A program made the translations under genes and the position numbers. From an uncultured Bacilli bacterium (GTDB lineage: Bacteria; Bacillota_I; Bacilli_A; RF39; UBA660): a stretch of 48,225 nucleotides of DNA. This document shows, piece by piece, positions 15,883-24,672 of this stretch (position 1 is its first letter; every line of letters starts with the position of its first letter). The notes beneath the pieces are model-generated. The model saw nothing but the letters and a program-made list of their open reading frames with translations, did no database searches and was not told where the DNA came from. The DNA lies in contig CANRIB010000007.1 of NCBI GenBank assembly GCA_947630575.1, forward strand, positions 1 to 48,225, given 5' to 3'.

Positions 15883-17194
15883 TGTTTTCCTCCCTCATTG
15901 TTTCTTTAAATGGTTCGATATAGTCAAAATTTAAAATACCATATACTTTATCTACTTCATCTTTTATTACTTCTTCTTTTATTTCTAATAAAGAAGGGGC
16001 GGTAATTATTTTTTCTTCCGGAATACCCCCTAAAATTAAACGTTTAGCAATATTTTCGGCATCAATTCCACAGCAATAAAATTTATGAGTATTTTTAAGT
16101 AATAGTTCAAATTCAACATCATAGAGCCATGATATATCAAAATAATTATATCTTCGAGAAATTTCTTTCCAACCAATAATTATATCTTTTTTACTTTTAT
16201 CACTTATAACTTTAAAGACAGCTTGATTGTAAGTGGTGGCATTTTCCGCTTTACAAGATATAGCCGTAAATGTTTTATTATAACTTTCAAAACTAGTTTT
16301 TTTAGAACAATTTATTTTTTTAAAGCTATTAATAATGGTGCTTGATGGTATATCTAGTTCTTTTAAAGTGGCTATCGCGGCAAGAGTATTATATGCATTA
16401 TAAAGCATATCACCACCAATTTCATATTTATCATTTTTAACTTTAATAATGGAAGAATCTAAATCAAGAGTTCCTAAATAATTAGGTGTTTCATATTTAA
16501 AAGAACAAGATGGACAGTTATATTTACCTAAAGTTTCAAAATTATAATAACTATATTCTAAAGTGGTATGACAATAGGGACAACGATAAATATTTAAATT
16601 TTCAAATATTTGTTTTTTATAACTGTATTTATTTTCTTGAATACTATAGTATATTATTTCATTTTTTAAATCTTTAGAAAATTTTCTTAAGTAAGGGTCA
16701 TCCATGTTGGTAATTATTTTGGTGTCTTTAGGAATACTTTCTAATATATCTTGATAAACTAAATCGGTATAATGTTGTCTTGGTGGTTGATCTTTGGTTA
16801 AATTAGTGATAATAACATATTTAGGATTAAGATATTGAAAAGCTTTTTTAGTATATCTTTCATCCATTTCTAAAACAATATAATCAGTTTTTATTTTTCC
16901 CGTTAAAGTGCAATTTTTAAGTAAAGTAGTAGTAATACCACGGTCGAGGTTAGAACCACTTTCATTAAATGTTACTTTGGCCCCATTATTTTTTAGAGTT
17001 GTAGCAATAAGATTAGAGGTGCTTCCTTTTCCTGATGAACCTGTAATAACAATTGTATTTTCGGGATATTTTAATTTACTTAATAGCTTTTTATCTATTT
17101 TTAAGGCAGTTTTTCCTGGAAGAGTACTGCCACGATGGAGTAAAGAACCTAAAAATATTAAGATTTTCCCAGTTATAATAGCAAGTGTTTTCAT
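15872..17194 (-). CDS. MurT-like Mur-ligase-family protein
   Basis: A 440-residue homologue of MurT, the ATP-dependent ligase subunit of lipid II isoglutaminyl synthase. The P-loop is GSSGKGST (52-59), and TFNESGSNLDRGI follows as in MurT. The zinc ribbon is complete: Cys205, Cys208, Cys227, Cys230. The C-terminal domain keeps DISWLYDVEFE (from Asp353). The segment just before it, usually rich in Asn/Asp/Gly (NDxxADG), reads GWKEISRRYNYF and is not recognisable. It is followed by the GatD-like gene with an 11-base overlap. Combined with the dead GatD, the pair may amidate with free ammonia or act on another substrate (inference). The start is ATG after AAGGAG. Confidence 0.85.
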   Translation of the reverse strand: MKTLAIITGKILIFLGSLLHRGSTLPGKTALKIDKKLLSKLKYPENTIVITGSSGKGSTSNLIATTLKNNGAKVTFNESGSNLDRGITTTLLKNCTLTGKIKTDYIVLEMDERYTKKAFQYLNPKYVIITNLTKDQPPRQHYTDLVYQDILESIPKDTKIITNMDDPYLRKFSKDLKNEIIYYSIQENKYSYKKQIFENLNIYRCPYCHTTLEYSYYNFETLGKYNCPSCSFKYETPNYLGTLDLDSSIIKVKNDKYEIGGDMLYNAYNTLAAIATLKELDIPSSTIINSFKKINCSKKTSFESYNKTFTAISCKAENATTYNQAVFKVISDKSKKDIIIGWKEISRRYNYFDISWLYDVEFELLLKNTHKFYCCGIDAENIAKRLILGGIPEEKIITAPSLLEIKEEVIKDEVDKVYGILNFDYIEPFKETMREENNDN

Positions 17195-17204
17195 TTTTTT
17201 CTCC

Positions 17205-17573
17205 TTATTTGATATTATCTAAATTTTGATGTAGAGGGATGGCATTCCAACCTTCTAATTCATCTTTAAATGGCTCATAGATATCGTTTAATAAATATAT
17301 TTTTTTGTTATAAAAGAAAGCAAAAGCAATCTCGGCAAAAGTATTAGGACCAATATAATTTTCTACGTTATCTTTTTTATTATTAATAACTAATATAGCA
17401 TCTGTGTCTTTGTCTATTATACGATTAAAATGAGCACGAGAGGCGATATTTTTGGGTTCTTTATTGATACATTCAATGGGTAATAAAACTGAATGGCCTT
17501 TAGCTTTTAGATTCTCTCCAATTTTAATAATATCATCTTTTACTTTCATACTTCCACATAAAACTAAATTCAT
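17205..17573 (-). CDS. Nucleoside 2-deoxyribosyltransferase-like small protein
   Basis: A 122-residue Rossmann-like protein. It opens with MNLVLCGSMK, typical of the N-deoxyribosyltransferase/DUF-type superfamily that binds nucleotides. It continues with DAILVINNKK and then NYIGPNTFAEIAFAFFYNKKIYLL, in which the GxNTxxEIA segment is the hallmark and its Glu is the likely catalytic residue. It ends 10 bases before the MurT-like gene and is probably cotranscribed with it. The substrate is unknown. The start is ATG after AGGTGAAG. Confidence 0.7.
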   Translation of the reverse strand: MNLVLCGSMKVKDDIIKIGENLKAKGHSVLLPIECINKEPKNIASRAHFNRIIDKDTDAILVINNKKDNVENYIGPNTFAEIAFAFFYNKKIYLLNDIYEPFKDELEGWNAIPLHQNLDNIK

Positions 17574-17639
17574 TAGACTTCACCTAGATTAATTTTATCA
17601 TTATTTAAATCTTTTTTAAAGAGTAAATTAAAAAGTTTA

Positions 17640-18755
17640 TTAGCTAGTTCTTAGTTTAATAAACTTTTTATTAAGATAGGATATACTTTTAATAATTAAA
17701 TGGGATAATAAGTCAATAAAGTAAGCGGCAATTAAAGATAGAATAGCTATGATTATAACAGTGGGGATAATATAAATTACTCGTTCTTTAATATACATGG
17801 TGTTATTATTGATAAGAGGATATATTAAAGCATCAAAGATACGTGAAAGCAAGTAGGCCCCAAAGGTTAATACAGATATTTTATTAATGAATTTGGTTAG
17901 TTTAATACTTTTGAAGTTAAAATCTTTATAATTTAATATTAGATTTGCAATTAGAATTGTCATTATTAATACTTCAAAAGAAGCATTTCCAACATATATT
18001 GCCCAGTCAAAATAACTTCCATAATTACGATAAAAATTAAAACAACCAAATAAAATCATTAAAATAGGGATTAATAAAATATTGGTTTTTAATTTAATTT
18101 TTAACTTGTATTCTTTTAAGTATCTTCCTAGATAATAATATAAAATAGGGTACCAGTTTCCCATCCAATAATTGGGCATTAGTTGAGCATAATTTTGAGA
18201 TTTTGCGGGATGAAGCCACCAATTTAAATCATTAATATTATAGATATTTATGGCAGTTGGTAAAACAAATAAGAAAATTAATACTAAAATAAGATTTTGT
18301 TTGGATTTTTGATTTGGTAGAGCTTGCCATAATTTATTTAAGAAAGGTATTAATAAATATAATCCTATATATAATTCAACATACCAACCATAGGGAGCGG
18401 CATCAAATGATAAAATGCTTATAATATAACCACCAATTGATAATGCTTCACGATGTTCTATAAAATGCAGGGTTATTAAACATGCGATAGCGCATAAAAG
18501 ATATGTTAGCAAAATTTTTCCTAGTTTTAAAACATAGGTTTTATTAAATTCTCTTTCTTTAGTTAAATATCCTGATAGAAAAATAAATAAGGGAACACAG
18601 GTCATAAATAAGGGCCTTAGAATATTTAAGCCAAGCATAGTTATGTCTTTTGTTATAGTATTATAAAAATTGATATTACTTAAAGAATGCACGGCAATTA
18701 CAAATATAAAAGCAATAATTCTTAAGATATCACAATTTAAATTTCTTTTAGACAT
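17640..18755 (-). CDS. Acyltransferase 3 family membrane protein
   Basis: A 371-residue OafA/WecH-type O-acyltransferase with about ten transmembrane helices. The N-terminus NCDILRIIAFIFVIAVHSL carries the expected His. FLSGYL and the YGWYVELYIGLYLLIPFLNKL segment are typical. It probably O-acetylates the polysaccharide made by the upstream genes. I chose the ATG just after the upstream stop (AAGGAGAAATAAAT), which overlaps the ribosome site with the end of the previous gene and indicates translational coupling. It is the last gene of the GT2/DUF6056/acyltransferase unit. Confidence 0.83.
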   Translation of the reverse strand: MSKRNLNCDILRIIAFIFVIAVHSLSNINFYNTITKDITMLGLNILRPLFMTCVPLFIFLSGYLTKEREFNKTYVLKLGKILLTYLLCAIACLITLHFIEHREALSIGGYIISILSFDAAPYGWYVELYIGLYLLIPFLNKLWQALPNQKSKQNLILVLIFLFVLPTAINIYNINDLNWWLHPAKSQNYAQLMPNYWMGNWYPILYYYLGRYLKEYKLKIKLKTNILLIPILMILFGCFNFYRNYGSYFDWAIYVGNASFEVLIMTILIANLILNYKDFNFKSIKLTKFINKISVLTFGAYLLSRIFDALIYPLINNNTMYIKERVIYIIPTVIIIAILSLIAAYFIDLLSHLIIKSISYLNKKFIKLRTS

Positions 18756-18757
18756 AT

Positions 18758-20209
18758 TTATTTCTCCTTTTCCCATTCATTATAAGAAACGAATTCAAAT
18801 TCTATATCTGGGTTTATTTTTAAAATAGATTTATATAAGTTACTATAATATTCATTTGCAAAATTACCAACCCAAACATAATTTGAATAAGGTAGATAGG
18901 GGACTTTAATATAATCAGCTGTTTTACTTTTTTCAAGAATATAATTTTCACGTTCATAATATACTTTGGAAATACGAGCATACACGGAAGTATAGAATAC
19001 ACTAATTATAGTAATAATGATAATTAAATATGGTTTATAATTAAATTTTATTTCTAGTTCTTGATATATTAGAAGAGATAAGATTATTTCTAAAACATAA
19101 ATCATAAAAAAGTTACGAGGACCTATTGGAGTTACAATAAATAATGGAGATACAAGTCCAATTATAGTGCATAATATAATAATTATTGGCTTATAGATTT
19201 TAGTATTTTTAAAGATAATTAGAAGAGATATAAATATAGATATTAAAAATAGAATAGTTAAAATAGTATTTAACATATTAGTATATTCATCTAGTATAAA
19301 CCAAGAAATATGATTACAAATTGAAGAATAAGCAACATATAAAATGTTAAAATACATGGAAATTGTAATTAATTTTCTTTTTTTAGCAGTAAAAAGATGT
19401 TTATGTTTTTCAAAATAAATTATTATTAAAATAATAAGAAACGCGATTAATACAACATTATTAAAAGATATAAATTTATATATAGTACTAGAAAAATTAC
19501 TTTGAATTTTATCAAATATATCTAAAAAGCTATGGCCATAAGTGCGATAAGTATCAGTGCCATTTAAAACTTTAAAATAGGCGGGATGGAGAAACATGGT
19601 TAAAGCTCCTGCCAATGAAGAAATGCCTAATGTTGCAAGATGTTTATTTATTTTTTTATACTTTAAATAATATATAATTGTAGTTATAATTAAAGATAGA
19701 ACAAGAAAGACTGTTAAGTTTTCAATAAATAAAGTACTAATATAAGTTAATACTAAAGGTATTATAAAATGTTTTTCTTTATTGTGATATGAGTTATAAA
19801 TTATTTTTAACATAATTAATAGTAATAAAGTGGAAATAACATAATTGGCAAATCCACTTGACCAAATAACACTTTGTTTTAAGGTATCTACAGGCATACA
19901 TAATAATAAAAACCAAATAAGAAGGAAACTTGTCTTTGTTTCTTTATGAATTAAATAAATTATAGTGTTTATAACAAAAGACATAATTAAACCCCGAATA
20001 AAAATATTTTCAGTTAGCATTATAACAATAAGATTACTCATATAACGACCATTTAATGAAGCATTATGAGCAAATCCTGGGATAGTTTGAAAACTCAAAC
20101 TAGTTAAATGCCATTGCCAATCATCCCCAGAATAAGGGAAAAATAATGATATTAGAAAAAAGATAATAAAACTAAATATTAGCCATTTATGTTTTTTAAC
20201 AAATTCCAT
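18758..20209 (-). CDS. DUF6056-like polytopic membrane protein, probable glycan-modifying
   Basis: A 483-residue protein with about twelve hydrophobic helices. The first outside loop carries YSGDDWQWHLTSL, then SLNGRYMSNL, the acidic-plus-NGRY arrangement I associate with DUF6056 proteins in surface-polysaccharide loci and with Gtr-type GT-C enzymes. A soluble C-terminal segment of about 80 residues follows. It lies between a GT2 of the GtrB type and an acyltransferase, with 1-3-base junctions. A likely job is transferring the lipid-linked sugar made by the GT2 onto the polymer outside the membrane (inference). The family label is from memory of the motif. Confidence 0.65.
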   Translation of the reverse strand: MEFVKKHKWLIFSFIIFFLISLFFPYSGDDWQWHLTSLSFQTIPGFAHNASLNGRYMSNLIVIMLTENIFIRGLIMSFVINTIIYLIHKETKTSFLLIWFLLLCMPVDTLKQSVIWSSGFANYVISTLLLLIMLKIIYNSYHNKEKHFIIPLVLTYISTLFIENLTVFLVLSLIITTIIYYLKYKKINKHLATLGISSLAGALTMFLHPAYFKVLNGTDTYRTYGHSFLDIFDKIQSNFSSTIYKFISFNNVVLIAFLIILIIIYFEKHKHLFTAKKRKLITISMYFNILYVAYSSICNHISWFILDEYTNMLNTILTILFLISIFISLLIIFKNTKIYKPIIIILCTIIGLVSPLFIVTPIGPRNFFMIYVLEIILSLLIYQELEIKFNYKPYLIIIITIISVFYTSVYARISKVYYERENYILEKSKTADYIKVPYLPYSNYVWVGNFANEYYSNLYKSILKINPDIEFEFVSYNEWEKEK

Positions 20210-20210
20210 A

Positions 20211-21155
20211 TTATTCGCTTCTTTCTTTAGTTTGATACTCTTTTTTGATTATATAAATTGGTCTTTTTTTAGTTTCGACATAAGTTCTTCCTAAATATTC
20301 TCCTAAAATTCCCATAAAAATCATTTGAAGACCACCAAATAATAGAATTAAACAGACAATGGTTGCATAACCATCAACATTAATACCTAATGTTAATTTT
20401 TGGACAATGATTATTATGGCATATAATACAGAAATAATAAAGGCAATGACACCAATAAATGTGGCTATTTTTAAGGGAAAAGTGGAAAAACCAATGATAC
20501 CATCTAAAGCATATTTGATTAAAGAGAAAAAGTTCCATGATGTTTTTCCATATTTTCTTTCTTCTACTTGGTAGGGCATATAATAGCAATTATAACCAAC
20601 ATAAGAGAAAAAACCTTTAGAAAAGCGGTGATATTCTTTTAATTCAAGCAAGGAATTTACAACTTCTCTTTTTAATAATCGAAAATCTGAAGCATTCTCA
20701 TAAAAATCAATATCACTTAGTTTATTAATAGTTTTATAAAATAGTTTTTTTAAGATTTTAAATGGTTTAGAATCTTTTCTTTTGGCAGGATAACACGCTA
20801 TACAATCATAATCAGGATTTTCATTAATATAGTTATACATTTCATAAACATATTTAGGATGTTGTTGTAAATCAGCATCAATTAAGGCAACATATTGACC
20901 AGTTGATTTTTCTAAACCAGCAAGCATTGCAGCTTCTTTGCCAAAATTACGAGAGAAATCTAAACCTATAATATTATAATTTTTATTTTCTTTAATAAGG
21001 TCTTTTATTTCTTTTAAAGTGTTATCTTTGCTTCCATCGTTTATAAAAATATATTCTATTTTTAAATTTTGGGGAAAAGTTTTTAGACATAAAGAAAAAA
21101 AGGGTTTAATATTAAGTTCTTCATTATAGCAAGGAATAATTAAAGATATATCCAT
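20211..21155 (-). CDS. Family 2 glycosyltransferase, GtrB-type
   Basis: A 314-residue membrane-bound GT2. SLIIPCYNEELNI, INDGSKDNT, GLDFSRNFGKEAAMLAG and ALIDADLQQHP form the GT-A nucleotide-sugar and metal site. Two C-terminal transmembrane helices (about 230-255 and 265-290) precede GEYLGRTYVETKKRPIY. Enzymes of this type transfer glucose or another hexose to undecaprenyl phosphate. It is the first gene of a unit with the DUF6056-like protein and the acyltransferase, and has its own promoter. The start is ATG after AGGAGATG. It is similar in layout to the GT2 at 5723 but clearly a separate gene. Confidence 0.88.
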   Translation of the reverse strand: MDISLIIPCYNEELNIKPFFSLCLKTFPQNLKIEYIFINDGSKDNTLKEIKDLIKENKNYNIIGLDFSRNFGKEAAMLAGLEKSTGQYVALIDADLQQHPKYVYEMYNYINENPDYDCIACYPAKRKDSKPFKILKKLFYKTINKLSDIDFYENASDFRLLKREVVNSLLELKEYHRFSKGFFSYVGYNCYYMPYQVEERKYGKTSWNFFSLIKYALDGIIGFSTFPLKIATFIGVIAFIISVLYAIIIIVQKLTLGINVDGYATIVCLILLFGGLQMIFMGILGEYLGRTYVETKKRPIYIIKKEYQTKERSE

Positions 21156-21176
21156 TTATTATCATCTCCTAAAAAA

Positions 21177-21205
21177 ATTATAACCTTTATAGTATTTTTT
21201 TGCAA
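21177..21205 (-). promoter_or_regulatory. Promoter of the GT2/DUF6056/acyltransferase unit
   Basis: On the minus strand, TTGCAA (21200-21205), a 17-base spacer and TATAAT (21177-21182). It splits the polysaccharide locus into two transcription units. Confidence 0.65.
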
Positions 21206-21206
21206 G

Positions 21207-21230
21207 AAAAAAACTGATTAATCAGCTTTT
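21207..21230 (-). terminator. Probable terminator after the TagO-type gene
   Basis: On the minus strand, AAAAGCTGA-TTAA-TCAGTTTTT forms a stem of about 9 pairs ending in a T-run. It overlaps the last codons of the gene. Confidence 0.55.
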
Positions 21231-22285
21231 GTTGGTTTATTTTTCTTTTCACGATTAGGGAAAATAATATTAGTTTTTAAAACTAAAAATAGTAAAAAAA
21301 TCATTAATATTATATATAAAGTTATAGCTTGTTTGTTATCCCCAATAACATAGAAAATTGAAACGATTGAGAATAAAATGTTAATAGCATATATAATTAA
21401 AATAGTTTTTTTAGTTCCTAAATGCATTTTTAACAATTGATGATGAAAATGTTCTTTATCGGGTTTACCAATAGATTCTCCTTTTAATAATCTTCTAATA
21501 ATAGCAAATAAAGTATCAAAAATAGGAATTGCTAAAATTAGAAGAGGGACTACTAAAGAAGTAATGGTAGTTATTTTAAAACCTAATAATGATATGACCG
21601 CGATCATGAAACCTAAAAATAAGCTTCCAGTATCTCCCATAAATATTTTAGCAGGAGGAAAATTATGGCCTAAAAAACCAATGGTTGAACCTAGCATAAT
21701 TAATGATAGAATAATATCTAAGCCTCCAATTTTATTTAAAATAAAAGCGATAATAGCAATTGTGGCAAAATAAATGGAGCTTATCCCAGCCGCGAGGCCA
21801 TCTAGTCCATCAATTAAATTTATGGCATTAGTAATAGCAGTAATATAAATAACAGATATAATAGTATTAACATAGTAGGGGAAATTAAAATGTAAGCCTA
21901 AAAATGTTATTTCATTAAAATGGGTGTTACCATAAAATACCACAATAGAGGCAGCAATTATTTGAAAGAAAAATTTAGTACGAGCTCTAATAGGTTTAAT
22001 ATCGTCTATAAAGCCTAATAAAACAATGATAAAACTGCCAATTAAAATTGATAACATTTGGGTGGTTGGACTCCCGTATATCATGTAGCCAATAATAAAA
22101 GCTCCATATATTGCTAAACCACCACATCTAGGCATAGGCTTTTTATGGACTTTACGCTCATTTGGAATATCTATCGCGTTTACATGGATAGCTATTTTTT
22201 TAGCAAGAAAAGTTAAAATAAAACTTGAAATAATTGTTACTAAAAGAATTAGATATATGGAATAGCCGTTTACTTCTAAATTCAT
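21218..22285 (-). CDS. tagO: Undecaprenyl-phosphate GlcNAc-1-phosphate transferase (TagO/WecA family)
   Basis: A 355-residue polytopic enzyme with about ten helices. Family motifs in order are DIPNERKVHKKPMPRCGG, LGFIDDIKPI, NAINLIDGLDGLAAG, FMGDTGSLFLGF and KEHFHHQLL; the Asp-rich loops and the HxH segment bind Mg and the sugar nucleotide. It starts polymer synthesis by putting a sugar-1-phosphate, usually GlcNAc, on undecaprenyl phosphate at the inner face of the membrane. With the TagA-family gene two positions upstream it supports a teichoic-acid-like primer. I chose the ATG with AGAGGTG before it. The upstream GTG has no ribosome site. Confidence 0.92.
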   Translation of the reverse strand: MNLEVNGYSIYLILLVTIISSFILTFLAKKIAIHVNAIDIPNERKVHKKPMPRCGGLAIYGAFIIGYMIYGSPTTQMLSILIGSFIIVLLGFIDDIKPIRARTKFFFQIIAASIVVFYGNTHFNEITFLGLHFNFPYYVNTIISVIYITAITNAINLIDGLDGLAAGISSIYFATIAIIAFILNKIGGLDIILSLIMLGSTIGFLGHNFPPAKIFMGDTGSLFLGFMIAVISLLGFKITTITSLVVPLLILAIPIFDTLFAIIRRLLKGESIGKPDKEHFHHQLLKMHLGTKKTILIIYAINILFSIVSIFYVIGDNKQAITLYIILMIFLLFLVLKTNIIFPNREKKNKPTKAD

Positions 22286-22360
22286 TAAAAACACCTCTAA
22301 CTATTTATATGATAACATATTTATTATTTAAAAAAAAGGTAAAATTTAAACATGGATAGT

Positions 22361-23938
22361 TTAAAATTTTACCACAAGAACATTATTTATGACTTTAATA
22401 GAATCTTTTGAGGGCCAATGTTTTAAATTTTGATAATCACTGGTTTTTAAAATTTGGTCTTTTTCTTCGACAGATGCAGGTTGTAATTTCACCCCTAGTT
22501 GATTAGAAATAAAATTAAATAGTTTATACTCTTTATTGTAATATATATCTTGATAACCCATGAATCGTCCCCATAATGCTTGATCATATCTAACAATATC
22601 TTGCCATGGAGTTATATCATATAATTGTTGATAAAATTCACTTTTTTGATTATCAGTAGCAAACATAACTGGCATATCATAATCATAATTTTCGGTTGCT
22701 TCTATTCTTGTTAAAAGACGAGTATTAATACTGTATGTATATTCGTAGAATTCTTCAATTTTAAGATAATATCTATTTGTGGTTATGAAATTATTCCAAC
22801 TGAAACTTAAGATTATAAAAATAAATATAAAGGATAAAATATGTTTATAATTACTTTTTAAAATAGTATTTTCATACAAATAAATAATTAAAATATATGG
22901 GATAACAAATTGATAAATATTAAGAATGGTTGTAGAAGTTTTAAATGCCATGAAATCAATAATATTTATTGCAAGGGGAAATAAGGCAATTAAAACTAAT
23001 AATAAAATAGTATGCAATTTATTTTTTAAGATTTTTTCTTTTTTAAGATAAATTATAAATGTTATAAAACCTATTACTATAATACTATATTGAGTAAATG
23101 TTCTTAATTTATTGCTACCAAAATAAGCAAGACCACGATAGTAATCAATAACATTCCAATAAGTTCTTTTTAATAAAGATGGCCAATAATTTAGTGGGGG
23201 AATACCCATTTCATTAGCGCCCTTATAACTTGATAAAGTGGTATTATTTATTTTTAATATAATGTTTAATAAGATAAAATAAAGAGATATTCCTATTAAA
23301 GCCATAATTAATAATTTAATAGCTAGTTTAATTATTTTTGATAATTCTTCTTTTTCTAAACATAATTTTATTAAATACGTCATAGATAAAGCGGATGCTA
23401 TTGCTATGTATGATTGATAATGGCCTAAGGATAAACAGATAAGAGCACTACCAAATAATAAGCCATACTTGAATTTAATAGTTAAATAAACTGCTAAAGT
23501 TGAAAATAAAAGAGCAAGCATATAAGTTTCAATCATGAATGAATAAGAAAAAGACATGGCAAGACTAGGAAAAGTAGTGATGAGTAATGATACTAAAACC
23601 ATACTTTTTTTAGATTTAAATTTAAATAAATCACATATAATAACTACTATTGTGGTTAAAACTATTATAACTAATAAAAATTTAATTATAGGTATAATAT
23701 GCTCAGTAGTGAATAAAGTCCCAGATAACCAACGTCCACTTGATAAAACTCGACCACTTCCGGTGTATAAATTTAAATCATCTTCATTGCCTAATCGTCT
23801 AGTAAAAAAATATAAATGAGTTATAAAGGTACTAATTATAGAACTATAGATAGCTACTTTATATTTTGTATAGATATTTTTTAAATATGTTAAAATATTA
23901 AGAAATAAAAGTTCAAGTTTATTTAGAAGAGTTTTCAT
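22361..23938 (-). CDS. GtrII-like membrane glucosyltransferase
   Basis: A 525-residue protein with about eleven transmembrane helices. The first external loop reads RRLGNEDDLN, followed by GSGRVLSSGRWLSGTLF. This acidic pair plus SGRW is the feature I know from GtrII-type glucosyltransferase-domain proteins, which transfer glucose from polyprenyl phosphate to a surface polymer. A periplasm-facing C-terminal portion of about 120 residues follows. Its start overlaps the end of the TagA-type gene by 20 bases, so the two are translationally coupled. The glucose donor would be the product of a GtrB-type GT2 such as the one at 20211. Confidence 0.7.
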   Translation of the reverse strand: MKTLLNKLELLFLNILTYLKNIYTKYKVAIYSSIISTFITHLYFFTRRLGNEDDLNLYTGSGRVLSSGRWLSGTLFTTEHIIPIIKFLLVIIVLTTIVVIICDLFKFKSKKSMVLVSLLITTFPSLAMSFSYSFMIETYMLALLFSTLAVYLTIKFKYGLLFGSALICLSLGHYQSYIAIASALSMTYLIKLCLEKEELSKIIKLAIKLLIMALIGISLYFILLNIILKINNTTLSSYKGANEMGIPPLNYWPSLLKRTYWNVIDYYRGLAYFGSNKLRTFTQYSIIVIGFITFIIYLKKEKILKNKLHTILLLVLIALFPLAINIIDFMAFKTSTTILNIYQFVIPYILIIYLYENTILKSNYKHILSFIFIFIILSFSWNNFITTNRYYLKIEEFYEYTYSINTRLLTRIEATENYDYDMPVMFATDNQKSEFYQQLYDITPWQDIVRYDQALWGRFMGYQDIYYNKEYKLFNFISNQLGVKLQPASVEEKDQILKTSDYQNLKHWPSKDSIKVINNVLVVKF

Positions 23939-24662
23939 GGGCTTTCCTTTCTTTTTTTAATTTTCTTACTTTAAAGATAAATTTAATATTATTTTGGTAA
24001 AATCTTTTTATTCTTTTTGGTTCTTTAATTAAACGATATAACCATTCAATATTTAATTTTTGAAATAGTTTAGGAGCTCTTTTTTTAGTGCCACTTAAAA
24101 CATCAAATGAACCACCAACTCCAACAAAAATTCCTTTTTTAAATTTATTTAAATGCTTATATATTAGTTTTTCTTGAGCAGGAATTCCTAATGCTACTAG
24201 GCAGATATCAGGTTCTAAAGATTTTAATGCTGTAAAAAATTTATCTTTATCTTTAGTATATCCATTTTCATATTTTATTATTTTTAGATTAGGATAATTA
24301 TTGTTTATAACTTTTATTAGAGAATTTAATACTTCTTCTTGGGCACCTAATAAGGCGATTTTTAGATGGTGGCTACTTCCAAGCTCTAATAATTTGGATG
24401 CTAAATCAACACCGGTTATTCTTTCTTTTACAGGATATTTTAACATTTGTGCAGATTTTACTATGCCTATACCATCAGGAATAAGGGTTGTATTTTCATT
24501 AAGTAATAAATCATTAAAATCAGAATCTTCAATTCCATGATTAAAAGTTTCGGGATTGGCTGTTACAATAAACATTCTTTTTTCTTCTTTTAAATTTTTG
24601 GCAACATCTTGGTAAAATTCTTCTTTCGTTTTAGAATATAATTTAGCAAAATATGATAACAT
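23919..24662 (-). CDS. tagA: WecG/TagA/CpsF-family glycosyltransferase
   Basis: A 247-residue GT26 enzyme. It has ITANPETFNHG, LIPDGIGIVKSAQML, ERITGVDLASKLLELG, ALLGAQEEV, ICLVALGIPAQEKLIY, GIFVGVGGSFDVLSGTKKRAPK and the C-terminal LNIEWLYRLIKEPKR. In wall teichoic acid synthesis TagA adds ManNAc to the GlcNAc-lipid made by TagO, finishing the linkage disaccharide; WecG/CpsF members use other sugars. The conserved Asp in TGVDL is the proposed base. It lies 10 bases after the GT4 gene and overlaps the GtrII-like gene. Confidence 0.92.
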   Translation of the reverse strand: MLSYFAKLYSKTKEEFYQDVAKNLKEEKRMFIVTANPETFNHGIEDSDFNDLLLNENTTLIPDGIGIVKSAQMLKYPVKERITGVDLASKLLELGSSHHLKIALLGAQEEVLNSLIKVINNNYPNLKIIKYENGYTKDKDKFFTALKSLEPDICLVALGIPAQEKLIYKHLNKFKKGIFVGVGGSFDVLSGTKKRAPKLFQKLNIEWLYRLIKEPKRIKRFYQNNIKFIFKVRKLKKERKAHENSSK

Positions 24663-24672
24663 TTTAAAACTC

